From contig DCHW01000016.1 of assembly GCA_002314935.1 (NCBI GenBank), forward strand, positions 1 to 6,096: DNA of 6,096 nt. The letters are read 5' to 3'. This document shows, piece by piece, positions 1-5,318 of the stretch (positions are counted from its first letter, which is position 1; each line of letters begins with the position of its first letter). The position numbers and the translations under genes are program-made. Under the pieces are notes generated by a model. That model saw only the letters and a program-made list of their open reading frames with translations. It was not told where the DNA came from and did not search any database. This stretch comes from Clostridiales bacterium UBA1742 (GTDB lineage: Bacteria; Bacillota; Clostridia; TANB77; CAG-508).

Positions 1-2204
1 ATAGACCTCAATTTAATAGAGATAACAATAAGAACTTTAATAGAGACAATAATCAAAGATCATATAACAATGGTAGATCTCAAGATAATAGAAATCAAGG
101 ATATGCAAGAAAATCTTTGGATGCACGTGGTATAGAAAAAAACATACAAAATATTATGGCTGCTGATATTGTTGAGAAAGAAACAAATAAAAATTATGAA
201 TATAGATCAATAGATAAACAAAAAAGTAATAGATATGATGATAATAAAAATAAAAAAGCTTCAAAATCAAGAAGAGGTGGTTTTGAAGAAATTAGCACTC
301 ATAAATTAAAGGATTTAAAACAAGAAAATAGATTATCAAATATGTTTACTGAAGGTTCAATGCTTGATTACTATGATTTAACAACGTCAAGAGGAAAAAA
401 AGGCAAGAAAAAAATGCAACAAGGAGAAGAACGTGTAAAACAAAAAATATTTGAATTAACAGATATAACTATTCCAGAAACAATTTCTGTAAAAGATTTT
501 AGTGCAGAATTAAAAAAGAATAGTGGGGAAATTATAAAGAAATTATTGGGCTATGGAATTTTAGCAACATTAAATAATGAAATTGATTTTGATACAGCAT
601 TTTTAATAGCAGGAGAATTTGGAGTAACTGCACACAAAAAAGAAGTTGTTACAGATGAAGATATATTATTTGATGATAGTGAAGATAAACAAGATGAATT
701 AAAATCAAGACCACCAGTAATTGTAGTTATGGGACACGTAGATCATGGAAAAACATCTCTTTTAGATGCTGTTAGAGAAACAAATGTTATTGAAGGAGAA
801 GCTGGTGGAATTACACAAGCAATAGGTGCATACCAGGTAGAAATAAATGGTAGAGAAATTACATTTTTGGATACACCAGGCCATGAAGCTTTTACTGCAA
901 TGCGTGCAAGAGGAGCACAAATCACAGATATTGCAATTTTAGTTGTAGCAGCAAATGATGGGGTAATGCCTCAAACTGTTGAAGCAATTAATCATGCAAA
1001 AGCTGCTGGAATTCCTATTATAGTTGCGATAAACAAAATAGATGTTGAAGGGGCAAATCCTGATAAAGTTAAACAAGATTTAATGGCTTATGATTTAGTT
1101 CCAGAAGAATGGGGCGGAGATACAATATTTGTTAATATTTCTGCAAAGAAAAGAATAAATATAGAAGGATTGCTAGAAATGGTTCTACTTGTAGCTGATA
1201 TGAAAGAATTAAAGGCAAATCCAAAGAAACAAGCAAAAGGTGTTGTAATAGAAGCAAAACTTGATAAATCGAAAGGTGCAGTTGCAACTATGCTTGTACA
1301 ACGTGGTACTTTAGATGTTGGAGATACAATACTTGTTGGATCAGTTATAGGAAGAATAAGAACTATGACAAATGATAAAGGACAAAATGTAAAAAAAGCG
1401 GGTCCTTCAACACCGGTAGAAATTACTGGATTAACAGCAGTTCCAGAAGCTGGAGAAACTTTCTATGAAGTAAAAGATGAAAAAACTGCAAAACATTTAA
1501 TGGAAAGAAGAAAACGTCAACAAAGAGATAGAATGTTAAATGCAAGCTCAAAAGTTACTTTAGAAGATTTGTTTAGTCAAATCGAAAAAGAAAATTTAAA
1601 ACAATTAAATTTAATTGTAAAAGCAGATGTTCAAGGATCTGTAGAAGCTATAAAACAGTCTTTAGAAAAATTATCTAACGAGGAAGTTAAAGTTAAAGTA
1701 ATACATGCTCAAGTTGGTGCTGTAACTGAATCTGATGTTACATTAGCTGGAGTATCTAATGCAATAATAATTGCATTTAATGTTAGACCAGAACCTTTAG
1801 CTAAAGATAGGGCAGAAAAGGATAATGTAGAAATAAAAACATATTCTGTAATATATAATGCAATAGAAGATGTAGAGACTGCAATGAAGGGAATGCTTGA
1901 TCCTGTATATAAAGAGGTAATAATTGGAAATGCAGAAGTTAGACAAACGTTTAAAATTTCTAGTGTTGGTACAATTGCAGGATGTTATGTAACAACTGGA
2001 AAAGTTGCAAGAAATGCAGGTGTAAGAGTTATTAGAGAAAATGTTGTTATACATGAAGGTAAATTGATTTCATTAAAAAGAATGAAAGATGATGCTAAAG
2101 AAGTAGCAAAAGGATTTGAATGTGGAATTCAATTAGAAGATTATAATGACATAAAAGAAGGGGACATTATTGAAGCATATATAATGGAACAAGTGAAACA
2201 ATAA
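1..2204 (+). CDS. infB: Translation initiation factor IF-2, 5' end outside window
   Basis: IF2 is the GTPase that brings formyl-Met-tRNA to the 30S subunit and promotes subunit joining. The frame is open from base 3, giving 733 visible codons, so the true start lies left of the window; the TTG at 117 is internal. Order of parts: an Asn/Arg/Gln-rich low-complexity start, a basic linker, an IF2_N domain (about bases 460-630), then the GTPase domain. Its motifs are G1 GHVDHGKT (731-754), G3 DTPGHE (870-887), G4 NKID (1032-1043) and G5 SAK (1140-1148). The C-terminal EF-Tu-like domain 2, IF2 domain 3 and the initiator-tRNA-binding C-terminal domain follow, ending normally in VKQ-TAA. At 733+ residues it is a little longer than B. 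subtilis IF2, because of the N-terminal extension. No frameshift and no in-frame CGG. Identity is certain; only the start is unseen. Confidence 0.97.
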   Translation, partial: RPQFNRDNNKNFNRDNNQRSYNNGRSQDNRNQGYARKSLDARGIEKNIQNIMAADIVEKETNKNYEYRSIDKQKSNRYDDNKNKKASKSRRGGFEEISTHKLKDLKQENRLSNMFTEGSMLDYYDLTTSRGKKGKKKMQQGEERVKQKIFELTDITIPETISVKDFSAELKKNSGEIIKKLLGYGILATLNNEIDFDTAFLIAGEFGVTAHKKEVVTDEDILFDDSEDKQDELKSRPPVIVVMGHVDHGKTSLLDAVRETNVIEGEAGGITQAIGAYQVEINGREITFLDTPGHEAFTAMRARGAQITDIAILVVAANDGVMPQTVEAINHAKAAGIPIIVAINKIDVEGANPDKVKQDLMAYDLVPEEWGGDTIFVNISAKKRINIEGLLEMVLLVADMKELKANPKKQAKGVVIEAKLDKSKGAVATMLVQRGTLDVGDTILVGSVIGRIRTMTNDKGQNVKKAGPSTPVEITGLTAVPEAGETFYEVKDEKTAKHLMERRKRQQRDRMLNASSKVTLEDLFSQIEKENLKQLNLIVKADVQGSVEAIKQSLEKLSNEEVKVKVIHAQVGAVTESDVTLAGVSNAIIIAFNVRPEPLAKDRAEKDNVEIKTYSVIYNAIEDVETAMKGMLDPVYKEVIIGNAEVRQTFKISSVGTIAGCYVTTGKVARNAGVRVIRENVVIHEGKLISLKRMKDDAKEVAKGFECGIQLEDYNDIKEGDIIEAYIMEQVKQ

Positions 2205-2206
2205 TA

Positions 2207-2235
2207 ATATGGGCTGGCTTTTGACCAGCCTATAT
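2207..2235 (+). other. Strong hairpin between infB and rbfA, no U-tract
   Basis: An 11-bp stem runs from 2207-2217 to 2225-2235, with a GC core GGCTGG / CCAGCC, one G-T pair and a 7-base loop. It starts just after the infB stop and is by far the most GC-rich local structure. Neither strand has a T-run after the stem, so it is not a standard intrinsic terminator. It could be an mRNA processing or 3'-end protection element, a weak attenuator, or part of the rbfA leader; the SD of rbfA lies 20 bases downstream. The stem is plain in the sequence; its role is not known. Confidence 0.6.
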
Positions 2236-2254
2236 GTATAAAAATAACAAATAT

Positions 2255-2259
2255 AGGAG
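2255..2259 (+). promoter_or_regulatory. rbfA ribosome binding site, fixes start at ATG 2268
   Basis: AGGAG lies 8 bases before ATG 2268. This decides the start of rbfA: the main rbfA frame has no ATG, GTG or TTG between its upstream stop at 2254-2256 and GTG 2353, and GTG 2353 has no SD and would remove the conserved N-terminal helix. The SD-start pair lies in a different frame from the bulk of the gene, which is why a +1 shift is needed. Confidence 0.85.
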
Positions 2260-2267
2260 ATAAAAGA

Positions 2268-2646
2268 ATGCAAGAGCGAAAAAATAATAATCGACTTCGG
2301 TAGAGTTAATGAAGAATTAAAAAGAGAAATTGGTAATATAATTAACAATGAAGTGAAAAATTCAAATGTGACAGGTTTGATAAGTGTAACTAAAGTAAAA
2401 ATTTCACCTGATTTAAAACATGCACGTGTATATGTTAGTATGATAAATTCGAGAAATATAAAAGATACTTTAGCTGGTTTAAAACGTGCATCTGGATTTA
2501 TTAGAAGTAGAATTGCTGAAAGAATAAATTTAAGAGTAACTCCAGAATTAGTTTTTGAACTTGATGATTCAATGGAATATGGAGAAAAAATAGATAAAAT
2601 ATTAGAAAAAATAATGAAAGATATAAAACCGGAAGATAAAAATTAA
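2268..2646 (+). CDS. rbfA: Ribosome-binding factor A, needs a +1 shift at a CGG codon
   Basis: RbfA binds the immature 30S subunit and assists 16S 5'-end maturation and cold adaptation. ATG 2268 with a good SD opens a frame of 10 codons (MQERKNNNRL), then CGG (2298-2300) and TAG (2301-2303). Leaving out C2298 joins it to the +1 frame, which reads GGT AGA GTT and runs to TAA 2644-2646. The product is 125 residues, normal for RbfA. The joined start (RLGRVNEELKREIG) has the family's first-helix pattern, and the rest (VKISPDLKHARVYVS, then the FIRSRIAERINLRVTPEL segment with ELDDSMEYGEKID) is typical of the KH-like RbfA domain. Reading from GTG 2353 would drop about 28 N-terminal residues. CGA occurs twice in the first nine codons and nowhere else in the window. 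Identity is firm; whether the shift is programmed, an error or decay is open. No ylxP lies between infB and rbfA, unlike B. subtilis. Confidence 0.88.
2295..2303 (+). other. Candidate +1 recoding site in rbfA (CTT CGG TAG)
   Basis: Zero-frame codons are CTT, CGG and the stop TAG; the conserved +1 frame continues at GGT (2299). CUU followed by a slow codon resembles two known +1 sites, bacterial prfB (CUU UGA C) and yeast Ty1 (CUU AGG C). A Leu tRNA with anticodon GAG could re-pair on UUC. No internal SD-like sequence is visible just upstream, unlike prfB. The same codon, CGG, marks the shift in truB. A run of six A at 2279-2284 is an alternative place for the shift in this gene alone. Confidence 0.6.
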
Positions 2647-2675
2647 ATATAGGTATTACCTAAAAGGAGAGAATA

Positions 2676-3623
2676 ATGATATTAGATGATATTTCTAAAG
2701 AAATAAAACAGGCTAATTCTATAGTAATATTAACACATGTTGAACCAGATGGAGATGCTATTGGAAGTAGCTTAGCAATGTATAATGGATTAAAAAAAAT
2801 AGGAAAAGATGTTGATGTAATAATTCAATCTTTTTCTAAAGCTTTTGAATTTTTACCAGGAGCAGGTCAAATAAAAAACGAAAGTAATAAAATGTATGAT
2901 TTAGCAATTGCATTAGATTGCGGTGATATAAAGAGATTAAGTGGCTTCAAAGAGTATTTTGAAAATACAAAATGCAAAATAGAAATTGACCATCATGAAA
3001 TGAATTCTATGTTTGCAGATTATAATTTTGTTAATCCTACAGCACCAGCATGTTGTCAAATATTAATATATGTATTAAAAACCTTAGGAATTGAAATTGA
3101 TAAAACAATAGGAACCTGTTTATTAACTGGTATAATTACTGATACTGGAGGATTTAAATATTCAGGTGTAACAGCAGAAACTTTTGAATTTGCAGCAGAA
3201 CTTTTAAGCAAAGGTGTAAATGTGTCAGATATATATAAAAGAGTATTACAAACACAAACTAAAGCAAAATTCGAACTTTCTAAAAGAGCAATGAGTAGAT
3301 TAGAGTTTTTTTCTAATGAAAAAATTGCTTTTACATATATAACTAAAAAAGATGAAGAAGAGGTGAAATCATCTAATGGAGATCATGAAGGAATAGTTGA
3401 AATCGGAAGAGATATTGAAAATGTTGAAATATCAATATTTTTAAGAGAGACAGATGATGGGTATAAAATTTCTTTAAGATCAAATGAATATGCAAATGTG
3501 TCTGATATTTGTTTAATGTTTAATGGTGGTGGACATATAAGAGCTGCTGGCGGATTTAGTTCATTGCCTTTTGAAGAAACAAAAAATAGAATTATTGAAG
3601 AATGTAAGAAACACTTAAAATAG
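2676..3623 (+). CDS. nrnA: DHH/DHHA1 phosphoesterase, NrnA-like nanoRNase / pAp phosphatase
   Basis: This cytoplasmic metal-dependent phosphoesterase family degrades 2-5 nt RNAs and, in characterised NrnA proteins, also removes phosphate from pAp. The 315 residues match the usual length. Visible motifs: HVEPDGDAIGSS (21-32, metal-binding D25 and D27), ALDCGD (79-84), DHH (105-107), TGIITDTGG (151-159, D156), and the C-terminal DHHA1 substrate-binding GGGHIRAAGG (284-293). All catalytic positions are present. An AGGAG site (2665-2669) lies 6 bases before the ATG. It starts 29 bases after rbfA and its stop is 8 bases before truB, so it is clearly in the operon, its standard place in Firmicutes. 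The frame is intact and has no CGG codon. Substrate preference between nanoRNA and pAp or c-di-AMP products cannot be told from sequence alone. Confidence 0.95.
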   Translation: MILDDISKEIKQANSIVILTHVEPDGDAIGSSLAMYNGLKKIGKDVDVIIQSFSKAFEFLPGAGQIKNESNKMYDLAIALDCGDIKRLSGFKEYFENTKCKIEIDHHEMNSMFADYNFVNPTAPACCQILIYVLKTLGIEIDKTIGTCLLTGIITDTGGFKYSGVTAETFEFAAELLSKGVNVSDIYKRVLQTQTKAKFELSKRAMSRLEFFSNEKIAFTYITKKDEEEVKSSNGDHEGIVEIGRDIENVEISIFLRETDDGYKISLRSNEYANVSDICLMFNGGGHIRAAGGFSSLPFEETKNRIIEECKKHLK

Positions 3624-3631
3624 AGGTAGTT

Positions 3632-4487
3632 ATGGATGGTGTATTAGTTATAAACAAACCAAAAGATTATACTTCACATGATGTAGTAGCAATTATTAGA
3701 AAGACAATCAATCAAAAACAATGTGGTCATATTGGAACTTTGGATCCAAATGCAACTGGAGTTTTACCTATATTAATAGGAAAAGCTACTAAAATCTCAA
3801 AGTATTTAATGGAACATAATAAAACATATATTGCGACTTTAAAATTGGGTGAGCAAAAAGACACAGCAGATGCTTTAGGAATTACAATTAATAAAACTGA
3901 AATTCCTAACTTATTAGAAAAAGAAATAGTAAGTGCGTTGAAGAATTTTGAAGGAGAAATTATGCAGATTCCTCCTATTTATTCTGCAATAAAAATTAAT
4001 GGAAAAAAGCTTTATGAATATGCAAGAAAAGGAGAAAAAATTGAAGTACCTCCTAGAAAAATTGATATTTCATATATAAAACTTATTAAATATGAAAAAA
4101 ATGATGGTGAAATTATTTTTGAAGTAAAATGCTCAAAAGGTACATATATTAGAGCTTTATGTGAAGATGTTGCTAAAAAATTAGGTACATATCGGATATC
4201 TGAAAGACTTAATAAGAACGGAAGTTGATATGTTTAAAATAAATTCTGCTATTGATTTAAATGAATTGAATATTTATAATATAAAAGAAAAGATTATTTC
4301 AATAGAAGATCTTTTTAATAATTATAAAATGATTGAATTAAATGATAGAGATTTAAAATTGTTTTTAAATGGTGTAATGTTAACTAAGAAGTATGAAGAT
4401 AATATTTATAGAATTTATAACAAGAATAATTTTATTGGATTAGGAGTAATTAAAAACGAATTATTAAAAAGAGATGTAATTCTTTAA
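3632..4487 (+). CDS. truB: tRNA pseudouridine-55 synthase TruB, needs a +1 shift at a CGG codon
   Basis: TruB converts U55 of the tRNA T-loop to pseudouridine. From ATG 3632 (weak GAGG at 3623-3626) the frame shows VINKPKDYTSHDVV, the catalytic motif GHIGTLDPNATGVL with nucleophile D38, the QIPPIYSAIKINGKKLYEYAR segment split as usual around residues 111-130, and KGTYIRALCEDVAKKLGTY (to residue 187). It then meets CGG (4193-4195) and, ten codons later, TGA (4226-4228), which would give a 198-residue protein lacking its C-terminal part. Leaving out C4193 joins it to GGA TAT CTG in the +1 frame: GYLKDLIRTEVDMFKINSA, then the C-terminal PUA-like part with ISIEDLF and FIGLGVI, ending at TAA 4485-4487. 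The total is 284 residues, near the family norm. The segment from 4230 is therefore the TruB C-terminus, not a separate gene. The shift has the same direction and codon as in rbfA. Confidence 0.9.
4190..4196 (+). other. Candidate +1 recoding site in truB (TAT CGG A)
   Basis: The frame change is confined to a few bases: LGT before it and GYLKDLIRT after it are both conserved TruB sequence in different frames. The zero frame has CGG at 4193-4195 and the +1 frame continues at GGA (4194-4196). No stop follows CGG directly, so the signal would be the CGG codon itself. Tyr tRNA re-pairs poorly on AUC, so P-site slippage fits less well than out-of-frame binding of Gly tRNA (Ty3-like) or four-base decoding of CGGA. 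A weak AGGT lies 3 bases before TAT, and the site sits in an 11-base palindrome (4189-4199). Confidence 0.65.
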
Positions 4488-4505
4488 ATTAGGAGGATAC
4501 AAAAG

Positions 4506-4955
4506 ATGGGGATTATAAGTTATTTAATAACAATGTTTGTAGCAATGTTTTGGGTATTTAGAGTGGCGGTTGCATATACGTACTCAATGGGAATTAATTT
4601 TATTACTGTTCCAATGGATTTAACTGTAGAAATAATAATTTTATTTATTACATTATTTAGTTTTATATTTATTATAAAGCGCAATATATTTGGTGCTATT
4701 ATATATTTTGCTACGTATAGTTGGTATTTTGGAACGTGTTTGTATAATGGAATTACACTTGGTAATGTAAATGCATTTGATATGTTTATAGCATTTGTTG
4801 CGATTGTTATAGCAATATTGAATCTGATAGATATATTATTAAATAAAAATAGAACAAAAGTTGGATCAGACTATAATTCAGGTTGGTTTTATAAAGATAA
4901 AAAATTTGATAGAAATTTCGATGAACGTGTAGACAAAAATCAATATAAGTTTTGA
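4506..4955 (+). CDS. Four-helix membrane protein of unknown function
   Basis: I do not recognise a family. The 149-residue product has an AGGAGG site (4491-4496) 9 bases before the ATG and starts 18 bases after truB, so it is probably the last gene of the operon. Four hydrophobic segments are visible, at about residues 2-24, 39-57, 61-80 and 90-112, followed by a polar, charged tail (113-149) rich in Lys, Asp, Asn and Phe. No catalytic motif or cleavable signal peptide is evident. In B. subtilis the genes after truB are ribF and rpsO, so this protein holds an unusual place. It ends in TGA and uses TGG for Trp, which argues against the TGA-Trp code. It is a real gene by its RBS, spacing and membrane pattern; its function is open. 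Confidence 0.8.
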   Translation: MGIISYLITMFVAMFWVFRVAVAYTYSMGINFITVPMDLTVEIIILFITLFSFIFIIKRNIFGAIIYFATYSWYFGTCLYNGITLGNVNAFDMFIAFVAIVIAILNLIDILLNKNRTKVGSDYNSGWFYKDKKFDRNFDERVDKNQYKF

Positions 4956-4963
4956 AATTAGAT

Positions 4964-4990
4964 AGGACAGATACAAAAATCTGTCTTTTT
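4964..4990 (+). terminator. Rho-independent terminator of the infB operon
   Basis: A 7-bp stem GACAGAT / ATCTGTC (4966-4972 with 4979-4985) around the loop ACAAAA is followed by TTTTT (4986-4990). It starts 10 bases after the stop of the membrane-protein gene, so it ends the operon transcript. Confidence 0.9.
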
Positions 4991-4991
4991 A

Positions 4992-5000
4992 TGTTATAAT
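4992..5000 (+). promoter_or_regulatory. Extended -10 promoter (TGT TATAAT)
   Basis: TGTTATAAT has the consensus TG extension and a perfect TATAAT, directly after the terminator. The base 17 upstream begins TACAAA, only a 3-of-6 match to TTGACA, which is usual for extended -10 promoters. Transcription would start near 5007 and cover the small ORF at 5071 and perhaps the RhuM gene, as no clear terminator lies between. Confidence 0.65.
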
Positions 5001-5070
5001 AATGTGGTTAAAAATTAATTTGAGTATATATAAAATAAGTTATTATTAAAAAAATAGGGAAGTGATAAAT

Positions 5071-5166
5071 GTGGACATGTATCAAAAAAGAAAAATGAGA
5101 CAGGAAAAGAATGTTAAAAAGAGCGAAGAACAAGAAGAAAATAACAAAATGAACATTAACTGGTAA
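5071..5166 (+). CDS. Very small hypothetical protein, 31 residues, GTG start
   Basis: GTG 5071 (or ATG 5077) follows an AGGGAAG site (5056-5062) by 8 bases and lies about 65 bases after the extended -10 promoter, so a translated small gene is plausible. The peptide is highly polar and charged (MDMYQKRKMRQEK, then a KSEEQEENNK stretch) and ends NINW-TAA. The final INW recalls the INWYPGHM start of RbgA/YlqF GTPases, but nothing of that family follows in any frame, so it could be a remnant or mere chance. An ATG at 5069 in another frame gives only 9 codons. Function unknown. Confidence 0.45.
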   Translation: MDMYQKRKMRQEKNVKKSEEQEENNKMNINW

Positions 5167-5300
5167 ATGGAAACGTAAAGAAAACTTTATACAAGTCCTT
5201 ATAAATAAAGGATAAAAATTAAAATTATTTTTGCATTTTATCATTATTTTTTATGAAAAAATTTTAGAAAACAAGGTAGTGGAAATATAAAGAAAACTTT
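5162..5300 (+). repeat. Imperfect direct repeat pair in the AT-rich spacer
   Basis: Copies at 5162-5188 and 5275-5300 share GGTA, TGGAAA and the exact 13-mer TAAAGAAAACTTT (5176-5188 and 5288-5300), 112 bases apart. The core AAAG-AAAA-CTTT is a small inverted repeat. The second copy ends just before the SD of the RhuM gene. The rest of the spacer (5167-5318) is very AT-rich, with a weak TCCTT / AAGGA hairpin near 5197-5213 and no recognised gene. The pair may be an old duplication, a small insertion scar or two protein-binding sites. Confidence 0.5.
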
Positions 5301-5318
5301 GGAAAGGAGAGATATTAT

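Noticed and set aside
117..119. TTG 117 as the infB start
   Set aside because: The frame is open to the left window edge with typical Asn/Arg-rich IF2 N-terminal sequence, and no SD lies before the TTG.
743..925. Minus-strand ORFs at 743-925, 1797-2054, 2133-2348 and 5008-5244
   Set aside because: Their products are low-complexity shadows of AT-rich coding or spacer DNA, without RBS or recognisable domains; most overlap firm plus-strand genes.
2207..2235. Intrinsic terminator after infB
   Set aside because: The stem is good, but no T-run follows on either strand.
2278..2286. -1 slippage on A AAA AAT in the early rbfA codons
   Set aside because: A -1 shift there runs at once into TAA; rbfA needs +1. 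Loss of one A from the six-A run would work for rbfA but would not explain truB.
2293..2302. UUCG tetraloop hairpin at the rbfA shift site
   Set aside because: Only two flanking base pairs can form around the UUCG, too few for a stable structure.
2353..2646. rbfA starting at GTG 2353 as an intact 97-residue protein
   Set aside because: It has no SD, and it would cut off the conserved N-terminal helix that is present upstream in the same frame; a good SD and ATG exist at 2268.
4230..4487. A separate 85-residue gene after truB
   Set aside because: Its sequence is the TruB C-terminal part, the same frame carries conserved TruB sequence before the ATG (GYLKDLIRTEVD), and no SD precedes ATG 4230.
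5197..5213. TCCTT / AAGGA hairpin as a terminator of the small ORF
   Set aside because: The stem is only 5 bp of mostly weak pairs and no T-run follows directly.
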